Shown here piece by piece: positions 1-6,939 of a stretch of 11,620 bases of DNA (positions are counted from its first letter, which is position 1; the number at the start of each line of letters is the position of its first letter). The translations under genes were made by a program, and so were the position numbers. This DNA is from Firmicutes bacterium ZCTH02-B6 (lineage in GTDB: Bacteria > Bacillota > Limnochordia > Limnochordales > ZCTH02-B6), in contig LZRQ01000107.1 in NCBI GenBank assembly GCA_002159155.1, positions 1 through 11,620 on the forward strand, read 5' to 3'. The notes below the pieces were generated by a model that had not been told where the DNA came from, did not search any database, and saw nothing but the letters and a program-made list of their open reading frames with translations.

Positions 1-246
1 GCCCGTCTGCCGATCCAGGTATCTTCGGCGGCGAAACGTGAGGTCGACGCCAAACAGCGTCTGCAGCGTGCGTGGCTGCATGTCCCGCATGCGAAAGCGA
101 CGCCGGTCCCGCTGTTCGGCCAGCCAACCGTCGATTTGCTCCAAGGCCTTCACCAGCACGTCGGCAAATTGGCGAGCCATCCACGTGAAAAGCCCGGCCT
201 CCAGTTCTTGCAGGGAAAAGCCGAGTTGCTTGCGAAGTTCGTTCAT
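1..246 (-). CDS. ISLre2-family (UPF0236) transposase, N-terminal part, cut by the window edge
   Basis: The minus-strand frame is open from an ATG at 246-244 to the window edge, giving 82 residues beginning MNELRKQLGFSLQELEAGLF. The segment GWLAEQRDRRRFRMRDMQPRT followed by LQTLFGVDLTFRRRRYLDRQTG matches the N-terminal signature of ISLre2-type transposases: an acidic/basic helix, then a 'Q-T-L-F-G' strand with an Arg/Lys-Arg-Tyr run. The family (DDE-type, about 400-480 residues) catalyses movement of its own insertion sequence; the catalytic region lies outside the window. A purine-rich SD (AGGAAGGGG, 256-264) sits 9 nt before the start. Recognition rests on the N-terminus alone, so whether the full gene is intact cannot be judged. 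Confidence 0.8.
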   Translation of the reverse strand, partial: MNELRKQLGFSLQELEAGLFTWMARQFADVLVKALEQIDGWLAEQRDRRRFRMRDMQPRTLQTLFGVDLTFRRRRYLDRQTG

Positions 247-312
247 GACGAGAAGCCCCTTCCTGTGGTGTTTTTGGCCGATACAACACGTTCGGAAGAC
301 CGGCTTCTCGTC
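247..312 (-). promoter_or_regulatory. Long inverted repeat in the transposase leader (possible translation-blocking stem-loop)
   Basis: A perfect 11-bp inverted repeat pairs GACGAGAAGCC (247-257) with GGCTTCTCGTC (302-312). A smaller nested pair, GTGTT (268-272) with AACAC (285-289), lies in the 44-nt loop. In minus-strand RNA the start-proximal arm sits immediately before the transposase ATG and overlaps two bases of the SD, so pairing would hide the initiation region. Other IS families (IS10, IS50) use such structures to silence transcripts entering from outside. Assigning that role here is inference. Confidence 0.5.
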
Positions 313-332
313 CCTTCTTTTTCCAGCCCCGC

Positions 333-356
333 GCCCCGGGCGGTACCGCCCGGGGC
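333..356 (+). terminator. Perfect 24-nt palindrome followed by CTTT: candidate intrinsic terminator
   Basis: The sequence from 333 to 356 is a perfect palindrome with 12-base arms around a central GTAC, almost all G/C. On the plus strand it is followed by CTTTA, a short T-tract. On the minus strand no T-run follows, so plus-strand termination is the better reading. No plus-strand gene precedes it in the window; the transposase reads the other way. It could terminate a gene beyond the insertion sequence or shield the element from outside transcription. The short T-run keeps this tentative. Confidence 0.45.
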
Positions 357-359
357 CTT

Positions 360-547
360 TACGGCTCGCGCCATCCATCCTTTCAATTCGTATCCGCACG
401 ATCCACCGCAATCGGGGAATGCCCCAGTACTATTGACTCACATTCCACTGGCACCTGCGCCAACCAGCCCCATCCCCTGAAGCCGCCGCCAAGGCAGGAA
501 TGCGGCCCGCGCATGGGTAATGGTGCAACGGTAAGGGAATTGCCCTT
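360..547. other. Intergenic stretch upstream of ispH
   Basis: This stretch lies between the palindrome at 333-356 and ispH. A TTGACT at 433-438 resembles a -35 box, but the sequence 17-18 nt further on (TGCGCC) is a poor -10, so I do not call a promoter. No RNA gene or convincing small ORF is seen. The ispH promoter must lie here or further upstream. Confidence 0.3.
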
Positions 548-1453
548 ATGGGGGAATCGCCCGTGGAAGTCATCAAGATCAGCCCGCGCGGCTATTGCTA
601 CGGCGTAGTCGACGCGATCAACCTGGCCAAGAAGGCCGCGCTGGATCCGTACGTTCCCAAGCCCGTGCACATCCTGGGCGCGATCGTGCACAACCGCCAT
701 GCGGTCGCGTCCTTGGAGCAATACGGCATCATTTCCCTGGACGGCCCGGACCGAGAGGCGCTTTTGGACCAGGTAACGGGCGGCACCGTGATCTTCACCG
801 CTCACGGGGTGTCGCCTGCGGTCAAGCGCAAGGCTAAGGAGAAGGGCCTTTACTGCATCGACGCCACGTGCCCGGACGTGACCCGTACCCACGCCCTCGT
901 GCGGGAGCTCGCCGCACTGGGCTACACCATCCTCTACATCGGCAAGCGGGGGCATCCCGAACCCGAAGGCGTCATCGGCGAGGCGCCGGAGAGCGTCCAC
1001 CTCATTGAAACCGAGGCGGATGTGGACGAGCTGCAAGTCGACGCGGCCAAAATCGCGGTCACCACCCAGACTACCCTGAGCAAGTGGGACACAGAGCGCG
1101 TCATCAATTACATTCTTGAGCGCTTCCCACATGCCGAGGTCTACAACGACCTCTGCCTGGCCACCCAAGAGCGGCAGGAAGCCGCCGTGGAGCAGGGCCG
1201 CCACGCGGATTTGGTGCTGGTTGTCGGCGACAAGCGGAGCAACAACTCCAACCGCCTCGTCCAGGTGGTGCAGGAAATCGCCGGCCGGCCCGCCCGCCTC
1301 ATCGACAGCGTCGCGGACATCGACCTCGAATGGCTGCGGGGCGTGCGCCGCGTGGCGGTGACGGCCGGGTCGTCGACGCCCAGCGAGATCACCCGCGAAG
1401 TCGTCCGCTACCTGGAATCCCTGGACCTGGACGTCCTGGCGCCCGAGAAGTAG
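548..1453 (+). CDS. ispH: 4-hydroxy-3-methylbut-2-enyl diphosphate reductase (IspH/LytB)
   Basis: IspH is the [4Fe-4S] enzyme that reduces HMBPP to IPP and DMAPP, the last step of the MEP isoprenoid pathway; it is cytosolic. The 301-residue length is usual. All three cluster-ligand cysteines are visible: C17 in PRGYCYGV, C108 in DATCPDV and C203 in YNDLCLATQERQ. The substrate-binding histidines are in IVHNRHAV (H48) and FTAHGVS (H86). GHPEPEG holds H136 and the proton-relay Glu E138. The SNNSNRL and GSSTPSEI loops that hold the diphosphate are intact. The ATG at 548 has AAGGGA 9 nt upstream. An in-frame GTG at 563 has GGGGGA 7 nt upstream and would start exactly where many Bacillota homologues do (VEVIKISPRG), so the first five residues are uncertain. 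It is a single gene with a 300-base leader back to the transposase and no partner pathway gene nearby. Confidence 0.97.
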   Translation: MGESPVEVIKISPRGYCYGVVDAINLAKKAALDPYVPKPVHILGAIVHNRHAVASLEQYGIISLDGPDREALLDQVTGGTVIFTAHGVSPAVKRKAKEKGLYCIDATCPDVTRTHALVRELAALGYTILYIGKRGHPEPEGVIGEAPESVHLIETEADVDELQVDAAKIAVTTQTTLSKWDTERVINYILERFPHAEVYNDLCLATQERQEAAVEQGRHADLVLVVGDKRSNNSNRLVQVVQEIAGRPARLIDSVADIDLEWLRGVRRVAVTAGSSTPSEITREVVRYLESLDLDVLAPEK

Positions 1454-1508
1454 TCTGCGCCTAAACACGCGGCGGGAGGCTGTCCAACGCGGCCGAAAAA
1501 GACAATGG

Positions 1509-1579
1509 CCGCAGGCGACTCTCGACCTGCGGACCATCCATCGGCAAAGTCGTTGGGCTCCCCAAAGCCCGGCCCAACG
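1509..1579. other. Two hairpins between the convergent ispH and HTH genes
   Basis: Two perfect short inverted repeats occupy the 188-bp gap between the convergent genes: CCGCAGG (1509-1515) with CCTGCGG (1526-1532), and CGTTGGGC (1551-1558) with GCCCAACG (1572-1579). An overlapping GCGGCC/GGCCGC pair competes with the first. Neither is followed by a T-run on either strand, so they are possible transcription-end structures but not classical intrinsic terminators. Confidence 0.25.
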
Positions 1580-1641
1580 CCGGCGCGTGCACGGGAGGCG
1601 GAGCGCCTGCGCCCATTCCAAGCCTATACCAGGCCCGCCGG

Positions 1642-2277
1642 CTACGCCGTCCGGTCGGCGCTTGCCTGCCCAAACTCCTCTTCCAGCCTGTTGAGCAACT
1701 CTTCTTTGCGGCCAAAGGCATAAACCACTTGCGCGTAGCGGAGACCTGCCTTGCGGGCGACGGCCTTCAGCGTCAAGCGCTCGCCACGGCGCTGCAGCTC
1801 CCGGGCCGCCTGCAGCGCCCGCTCGGTAGTCTCCTCCTTGGACAGGCGCCCCGGCGACGGCTCCGCGTAGCGGGACGGCAACATCCCGGTTTCAGCGTTG
1901 TTGAGGCGCTGGAACGCTTCCAGCGTGAACTTGTCGATCCGACGAATGCCCGCGCTGATCTCGTGCAGTGACAAGTCATGTTGCTCCAACTTGTGGCGGA
2001 TCGCGCGCAGCTCCTCCGACAAAGCGTCCAACCCTCGTCGCACCGCGTGTTCCACCGCCTCTCCCGGTACGGCCGCGGAGCGCCCCGCCATATCGCCTAG
2101 GGAATCCAGCAGATTGGCAAAGGCCCGGTACGCCCTCGCCCCAAGATCTGCGTACAACTGCTCTTCGCCCCGCAGGTCGACCAGCACGGCTTCTCCCTCC
2201 CTCTGCCGCTCCAGCATCCGCTCGGCGTTTTCGGCCTGCTCGATAGCAGCGTAATACCGCTGCTTGGCGCGTTGCAC
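1642..2277 (-). CDS. Unrecognised coiled-coil protein with a C-terminal TetR-like helix-turn-helix
   Basis: I do not recognise this 211-residue protein as a named family. The GTG start at 2277 is preceded by GGAGGG with an 8-nt spacer; a nearer ATG within that stretch is out of frame. Residues 1-60 and 75-125 are charged, Ala/Leu-rich and predicted helical, probably coiled coil (for example SEELRAIRHKLEQHDLSLHE). A Pro/Ser linker (about 138-146) leads to residues 150-200, which resemble the DNA-binding three-helix unit of TetR proteins: a helix ending RRGERLTL, then KAVARKAGL, then YAQVVYAFGRKEELLNRL. In TetR proteins that unit is N-terminal, so the order is unusual. There is no signal peptide or membrane segment. 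It lies 128 nt downstream of trkH on the same strand. A DNA-binding role is inference from the motif, and regulation of trk is only a suggestion from position. Confidence 0.7.
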   Translation of the reverse strand: MQRAKQRYYAAIEQAENAERMLERQREGEAVLVDLRGEEQLYADLGARAYRAFANLLDSLGDMAGRSAAVPGEAVEHAVRRGLDALSEELRAIRHKLEQHDLSLHEISAGIRRIDKFTLEAFQRLNNAETGMLPSRYAEPSPGRLSKEETTERALQAARELQRRGERLTLKAVARKAGLRYAQVVYAFGRKEELLNRLEEEFGQASADRTA

Positions 2278-2316
2278 CCGGTCATCCCTCCACCCTGCGA
2301 CGATTTCAATCCTAGT

Positions 2317-2327
2317 CTTCGCGTAAC
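2317..2327. promoter_or_regulatory. CGCGTAACGCG palindrome upstream of the HTH gene
   Basis: A perfect 5+1+5 palindrome lies about 40 nt before the start of the HTH gene, in the 128-bp gap after trkH. It could be an operator for the encoded DNA-binding protein, but CG-rich short palindromes arise by chance in this composition. No convincing -35/-10 pair was found with it. Confidence 0.2.
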
Positions 2328-2405
2328 GCGATTCATTTTATGCTGAGAAACCGGGAACGAACTCCCACGTGGAACGCCAGAGAACCGGTGGGGGAATTCG
2401 GGCGT

Positions 2406-3866
2406 CTAAACGCGGCGCCGGAGCCGCCACTCCCAAAAGGCCGGGTGAAAAAGGACGAGGACGATGAGAACCTCGAGGCGACCGACAATCATCAAAAACG
2501 CGAGATACAGCTTGGCCGGCGGGGGAAGCGCGGCATAGGTATGCCCGGGCCCGATGGCCCCAAACCCGGGGCCGATGGTACCCAACGACGCGATGGCCGC
2601 CGACGCGGCGGTGACCAAATCTAGCCCCAGGCCTGCAAGCACGAGTACGCTGGCAAACCACACCGTGAGGTAAAGAAAGACAAAACCCGCCACCGCCGCG
2701 AACACCCGCTCGGAAACCGGCCGATCGCCGATCCGCAGCACTTGCACGGCCCGGGAGTGCAGCAGCCGGTTGAGCTCTTTTATCCCGTGCTTGACCAGCA
2801 CCAGGAGCCGGATGACTTTCGGCCCGCCGCTGGTGGAGCCGGCGCTCCCCCCGACCCACATGAGCACAAAGAGCACCGCCTGGCTCAGCGGGGGCCACAG
2901 GTCATACGACGCGGTGGTGAATCCCGCCGTCGTCATTACCGACACGGCGTGGAATACCCCCAGCCGCAACGATTCCCAGATCCCCGCCCCGGTTTTCAGG
3001 TGCAGGTCGGCCATGATGAACACCGACGCGGCCAAGAGCAACCCGGTGTACGTCCAAAACTCCCGGTCCGCGGCCACCGCCCGCCAATCGCCCAGGCGAA
3101 AGAGCCGGTATTGGAGCACGAAGTTGGTGCCGCCCAAAAACATGAACAGCACCAGCACCCACTCGGCCATGGGGTTCGCGAAGGCCGCAACGCTCGTGTC
3201 CCGGGTGGAATACCCACCCGTGGCGACGGCGGTCAGGGCGTGGTTTACAGCGTCAAACCAATCGAGTCCCGTGAGGAGCAACAGGGCGGCTGCCGCCGCG
3301 GTCAAGGCGAGGTAGATGACCCACAACAGCTGGCCGCTTTCCGCGACCCGGGGCAGCAGCTTTTCAGGCGCCGGTCCCGGCACTTCCGCCCGAAACAGCT
3401 GGACGCTGCCGATGCCGAGGCGTGGAAACACCGACACGAACAAGACGATGATCCCCATACCTCCGAGCCACTGCAGCAGGCTGCGCCAAAGGAGAAGCGC
3501 CCGGGGCTGCGCCGCGATGTTGGCCATGACCGTCGCGCCCGTCGTCGTGAAACCGGACACCGACTCAAACAAGGCGTCCGTCCAATGGGGAAAGATGCCC
3601 GAAAGCCAGAAGGGCAGCGCCCCGACGACACCCGCCGCCGCCCAGCCGAGAGTCACCACCGCGATGGCCGTACGGGCTTCTAATTCTCCGTCGAGGGGGA
3701 TGCGGCCCATAGCGAAACCGACGGCGATCACGCTGGCCGCCGACACGCCAAAGGCCCGGGCGGTCGGGTCGCCCGTCGCGGCAGCGAAAGCGAGAGGAAT
3801 CAGCATGCACAGGCCCAGCAGGAATACGAGCCTGCCCATCAAGTGAGCCAAAAGTCGGGGCTGCAT
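2406..3866 (-). CDS. trkH: Trk/Ktr potassium uptake system, TrkH-family channel subunit
   Basis: This is the integral membrane, K+-conducting subunit that takes up K+ with a cytosolic TrkA ring. The 486-residue length is typical. The four pseudo-repeated pore loops are visible: SGFTTTGAT (104-112), TAVATGGYS (212-220), MTTAGFTT (311-318) and SLGTIGPGFG (427-436), each with the selectivity-filter glycine. GGSAGSTSGGPK (339-350) fits the gating loop of the third repeat, and GRLE near 462-465 is the family's C-terminal Arg/Glu signature. About eight to ten hydrophobic spans alternate with these loops. The ATG at 3866 lies 12 nt after the trkA stop with no strong SD, so translation is probably coupled to trkA. 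A KtrB name is possible, but the length and the double-domain partner favour TrkH. Confidence 0.95.
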   Translation of the reverse strand: MQPRLLAHLMGRLVFLLGLCMLIPLAFAAATGDPTARAFGVSAASVIAVGFAMGRIPLDGELEARTAIAVVTLGWAAAGVVGALPFWLSGIFPHWTDALFESVSGFTTTGATVMANIAAQPRALLLWRSLLQWLGGMGIIVLFVSVFPRLGIGSVQLFRAEVPGPAPEKLLPRVAESGQLLWVIYLALTAAAAALLLLTGLDWFDAVNHALTAVATGGYSTRDTSVAAFANPMAEWVLVLFMFLGGTNFVLQYRLFRLGDWRAVAADREFWTYTGLLLAASVFIMADLHLKTGAGIWESLRLGVFHAVSVMTTAGFTTASYDLWPPLSQAVLFVLMWVGGSAGSTSGGPKVIRLLVLVKHGIKELNRLLHSRAVQVLRIGDRPVSERVFAAVAGFVFLYLTVWFASVLVLAGLGLDLVTAASAAIASLGTIGPGFGAIGPGHTYAALPPPAKLYLAFLMIVGRLEVLIVLVLFHPAFWEWRLRRRV

Positions 3867-3878
3867 GGCGATGTGCGC

Positions 3879-5225
3879 TCACACCCGGAAAAGATCCTGG
3901 ACCTTGTCCAGTGCCTCCACGGTGCCAAACAGCACCAGGTGGTCTTGCGCGCGGATCTGCGTCGCCCCCTTTGGAATAATCACCTCATCGCCCCGCACGA
4001 CGGCGCCGACGATGGCCCCCTGGATGCGCGGCAAGTCCTCTAGCCGCTCCCCGACAGCCCGCGAACCTTCCTCCACCACCAGCTCCACCGCGGCGGCGCG
4101 GCCCTCCTCCAGCAGCGAAAGGTGCACCACCTCATCCCGCCGGGAGAGCTTGAGCAATGTGCTCGCCGTGATCAGGCGAGGCACCACCGAAGCGTCGGCG
4201 CCGGCCCGCTCCGCCAGGGGCACGTAGTCCTCCCTGGACAGCTCCACGATCGCCTGGCGCACCCCCAGCTGCTTGGCGGCGATGGTAGCCAGCAGATTGA
4301 TCGCGTCATCTCCGGACGTAGCCACAAAAGCGTCCGAGCGGTCCACCATCTCTTCCCGCAGCACTTCTGGCTTTGCGCCGTCACCGCAGATGATGAGCAC
4401 GCCGGGCAGAGCCGCCGCCAGCTCGTTGCAGCGATCCGGATCCTTTTCGATAAGCTTGATTTCCACGCCCCGCCGCTGACCCCGGGTGAGGATCTGCGCC
4501 AATGGAAACCCGACGCGCCCGCCTCCGACGATGGTGATCTCGCGCAAGGGCCGTGCTGGAGACCCGACCAGCGACCGGATTTCCGGAAAGCTGCCTGTCT
4601 TGCCGGCGATGTAGATCTTGTCGCCCGCGTGGATGACCGTCTCGCCGTCCGGGATGAGGATCTCCTCATCCCGCACCACCGCCGCCACCACGCACCGCTG
4701 GGGCCGGACTTCCCGCAGCGGGCCGCGGGTGATCGGCGCGTCTTGTTCCACCTTGAGCCGTACGAGACTCACGCGGCCGCCCGCGAAATAGTCGACCTGG
4801 GTGGCTGTGGGGGTTTTCAAAAGGCGAGCGATTTCCAGGGCGGCCGCTCGCTCGGGGTTGACCACCACGTCGATGCCCAACTGCTGTTGGGTAAAGGAGG
4901 GGTCCTCCCCGGCCAGGTACTCCTCGTTGCGCACCCGTGCGGCGCAGACGGGGACTTTGCGGCGCTTGGCAGCCAGGCACGCGATGATGTTGACTTCATC
5001 GGGACCGGCTACCGCCATGAGCAGGTCCGTCTCGTCGATCCCGGCCCGCTCAAGCACCTTAGGGCTCGCGCCGTTGCCGTGGATGGCGAGAACGTCGAGA
5101 TTGTTGGTGACTTCGTTCAGGGCTTCTTCCTCGTTGTCGATGACGACGATGTCGTGGCCTTCGGCCGCCAGCAGCCTCGAGATCTCGAAGCCCAGCTTGC
5201 CGGCCCCGACGACGATCGCGCGCAA
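3879..5225 (-). CDS. trkA: Trk system potassium uptake regulator TrkA (two RCK/KTN repeats)
   Basis: TrkA is the peripheral cytosolic subunit that binds NAD(H)/nucleotide and gates TrkH. It has the full double architecture in 448 residues: a TrkA-N Rossmann fold with GAGKLG (7-12) and acidic D30 ending strand 2, and a TrkA-C domain at about 142-215 (ITRGPLREV ... IPDGETVIHAGDKIYIAG). The second TrkA-N has GGGRVG (234-239), and the second TrkA-C lies at about 365-447 (VVRGDEVIIPKGATQIRAQDHL). The start is TTG at 5225, with GAGGAGA about 8-9 nt upstream; the first residues (RAIVVGAGKLG) leave no room for a longer N-terminus. It is the first gene of the trkA-trkH operon and is divergent from the amidase gene. 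Confidence 0.95.
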   Translation of the reverse strand: MRAIVVGAGKLGFEISRLLAAEGHDIVVIDNEEEALNEVTNNLDVLAIHGNGASPKVLERAGIDETDLLMAVAGPDEVNIIACLAAKRRKVPVCAARVRNEEYLAGEDPSFTQQQLGIDVVVNPERAAALEIARLLKTPTATQVDYFAGGRVSLVRLKVEQDAPITRGPLREVRPQRCVVAAVVRDEEILIPDGETVIHAGDKIYIAGKTGSFPEIRSLVGSPARPLREITIVGGGRVGFPLAQILTRGQRRGVEIKLIEKDPDRCNELAAALPGVLIICGDGAKPEVLREEMVDRSDAFVATSGDDAINLLATIAAKQLGVRQAIVELSREDYVPLAERAGADASVVPRLITASTLLKLSRRDEVVHLSLLEEGRAAAVELVVEEGSRAVGERLEDLPRIQGAIVGAVVRGDEVIIPKGATQIRAQDHLVLFGTVEALDKVQDLFRV

Positions 5226-5260
5226 GGGGAACGTCTCCTCAGCGTGTAGTCCTTTGAGTA

Positions 5261-5271
5261 TTCACAGTGAA
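5261..5271. promoter_or_regulatory. TTCACAGTGAA palindrome in the trkA/amidase divergent region
   Basis: A perfect 5+1+5 palindrome lies 36 nt upstream of the trkA start, in the AT-richest part of the divergent region. On the minus strand it overlaps GTGAATACT, which contains a weak -10-like AATACT for trkA, with TTGAAG some 20 nt further upstream as a poorly spaced -35. Its position over a candidate promoter makes it a plausible operator, but no regulator is identified. Confidence 0.3.
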
Positions 5272-5479
5272 GTGAGCTTCTCCTTCAAGCGAGATCCGCA
5301 TGCGCGAGCTGGCAGGAGGCAGATTCGCAGGGCATGCCCCGGCGCTGGCCGCTCATACAGATGCACCAGCGACGCTGCGCAGGGGGCTGCCCGTCGTGTT
5401 GTCATTTGGCTGGCTGCTCCGTTCGGCCGACCCTCCCGGAAAGCCGCTCGGCCGGCGATGCCGCGGAACGCCGCCGCGC

Positions 5480-6313
5480 ATGGCCTCGCGACGCATGGCC
5501 AACATCCGGCTTACGGCAGTCGCCATGCTGGTCTGCGTGGGGCTGTCCGCGGCTGTCGTGGTGGCCGCGTTGAGGCTTCCGGCTGTGATCGCGGTCAGCG
5601 CCTGGGGGAGACAAACCGCGGCCGCAAGCATCGGGAGGCTGCTCGCCGGCAGCGCGACTTTCGACGGGCCCTTGAGCGGGATGCTCGTGGCCGTCGATCC
5701 GGGCCACGGCGGTCCGGACCGCGGCGCGTGTCACTTGCCCTCCGGCCTTGTGGAAAAGGAGATAAATCTGGACATGGCCTTCCGGCTGGAGCGGGCGCTC
5801 AAGGCCAACGGGGCGCAAGTGTTCCTGACCCGGCGAGATGACAGCTTTCTCTCCCTCGACGAACGGGCGCGGCGAGCGAACGAGCGGGGTGCGGACGTGT
5901 TTGTCAGCTTGCACGTCAACCGTTACCCGAGCCCCGAGTGTTTCGGCGCCCAAACCTTTTACCTGCCCGAGTCGCTGGAAGGCCGCCGCCTGGCGCTGCT
6001 GATCCAAGAAGAGCTCCGCAACGTGTACCCGCCCAATTACCGGCAGGCGCTGCCCGGCAACTACCGGGTGCTGCGGGGCACCGCCATGCCCGCGGCCCTG
6101 GTGGAGATCGGGTTTGTCACCAACGCTACCGATCGGGCGCTCATGCAGCAGGACGACTACCGGGAGGCGGTCGCCGCCGCCATCGTCCGGGGCATCGTCC
6201 GTTTTGTGCAGGGAGAAACGGTCGCAGGCGCCCTGGCCGAACCAGGCACCGGCCCGCCCAGCGGGGCGGCAGGCAGCGCGCCATCCGGGGTGGCAGGTGA
6301 AGGCTGGGGGTAA
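5480..6313 (+). CDS. N-acetylmuramoyl-L-alanine amidase (Amidase_3, CwlD-like), membrane-anchored or secreted
   Basis: This is a zinc amidase that cleaves the bond between N-acetylmuramic acid and L-alanine in peptidoglycan, acting outside the membrane. From the ATG at 5480 it is 277 residues: a basic start (MASRRMANIR), a hydrophobic segment at about 11-31 (signal anchor or signal peptide), then an Amidase_3 domain at about 69-240. The zinc ligands and catalytic residues are present: H76 in DPGHGG, E94 in VEKEINLD, H145 in SLHVN and E209 in ALVEIGFVTN. A Gly/Ala/Pro-rich tail of about 30 residues follows. The frame is open from an ATG at 5300, and a GTG at 5396 has AGGGGG upstream. Those longer versions would bury the signal segment 60-70 residues in, so I prefer 5480 although it lacks an SD. 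The layout resembles the sporulation enzyme CwlD, but that name is not proven. Confidence 0.9.
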   Translation: MASRRMANIRLTAVAMLVCVGLSAAVVVAALRLPAVIAVSAWGRQTAAASIGRLLAGSATFDGPLSGMLVAVDPGHGGPDRGACHLPSGLVEKEINLDMAFRLERALKANGAQVFLTRRDDSFLSLDERARRANERGADVFVSLHVNRYPSPECFGAQTFYLPESLEGRRLALLIQEELRNVYPPNYRQALPGNYRVLRGTAMPAALVEIGFVTNATDRALMQQDDYREAVAAAIVRGIVRFVQGETVAGALAEPGTGPPSGAAGSAPSGVAGEGWG

Positions 6314-6330
6314 CCGTCCACCAGATACAC

Positions 6331-6939
6331 TCAGCCCACCAACCGGCGCAGGACGATGGCGACGCGGCGGCGGACCCGTCGCCGCCGACGGCGCCTAGCC
6401 CCCGTTGCTTCCCGCCGCCGGTCGCGCTCCGCGGCGCGCTCCTTGCCTGACGGCCGCTCCCGCTCGCCCTGGGGTTTCTTTTCTGCCATCTGCCTCAAGC
6501 ATTCACGTAGCTGCTCGACGTAGGGGCGGCTCAAGTACGCCTCGGCGCCCCGCAGGATCGTCTGCACGTAATCGGCGTGGGGCGGGATTTCCTCGGCCGC
6601 CTTGTCCACCACCACATAAGTCAGCACGTCGTCGTACACTTTACCGTCGGGGGTTTCCACGCGGACGTGCTCGCGCCTGTAGTGCTCCGGGGCCCCCTCC
6701 CGCTCGTCCAGCGCGGGCAACTGCTCGACGGGCAAGCGGTATAGGACGCCTTCCACGACGCTGTTCTCATCGGGCACCAGGTCCGCGACACCCCCCCGGC
6801 GCATACGCGAGTAGCGGGTGAAACCGAGACGGTACCCCCGGACCAGCGCCGGTCCGATTAGCTCAAACTCCTCCACGTCCCGCGCCAGGTCCTCGGGGCT
6901 CATGCAAGAGCCGTAGGCAAAGTAGTACACTGCGTCCAC
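6331..6939 (-). CDS. Gamma-glutamylcyclotransferase/AIG2-like family protein with Arg-rich tail
   Basis: The first ~150 residues have the GGCT-like fold signature: VYYFAYGSCMSPEDL at 4-18 (the YGS.M substrate loop) and GVLYRLPVEQLPALDEREG with the putative catalytic Glu at E81. Family members release 5-oxoproline from gamma-glutamyl amines or peptides; the exact substrate is unknown. The GTG at 6939 is chosen because it sits just before the conserved YFAYGS strand and is preceded by GGGGGCGGGGG; an upstream open frame to 7041 has no family similarity. After residue ~153 comes an unusual 50-residue tail of Arg, Lys, Glu and Gln, with a run of seven Arg at 182-188, ending in RRRVAIVLRRLVG. This suggests nucleic-acid or membrane contact, which is inference. 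It converges with the amidase gene across a 17-bp gap. Confidence 0.85.
   Translation of the reverse strand: MDAVYYFAYGSCMSPEDLARDVEEFELIGPALVRGYRLGFTRYSRMRRGGVADLVPDENSVVEGVLYRLPVEQLPALDEREGAPEHYRREHVRVETPDGKVYDDVLTYVVVDKAAEEIPPHADYVQTILRGAEAYLSRPYVEQLRECLRQMAEKKPQGERERPSGKERAAERDRRREATGARRRRRRRVRRRVAIVLRRLVG

Noticed and set aside
433..461. TTGACT as a -35 box for ispH
   Set aside because: The sequence at -10 spacing (TGCGCC) does not resemble TATAAT.
383..1621. A 412-codon open frame on the minus strand opposite ispH
   Set aside because: It is antisense to a complete ispH with all catalytic residues. The translation is Arg/Gly/Asp-rich with no recognisable family, the usual artefact of GC-rich codon bias.
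4122..5249. A 375-codon plus-strand open frame opposite trkA, and a similar 313-codon one (2742-3683) opposite trkH
   Set aside because: Both are antisense to intact, motif-complete Trk genes, and their translations are rich in His/Arg/Gln without domain features.
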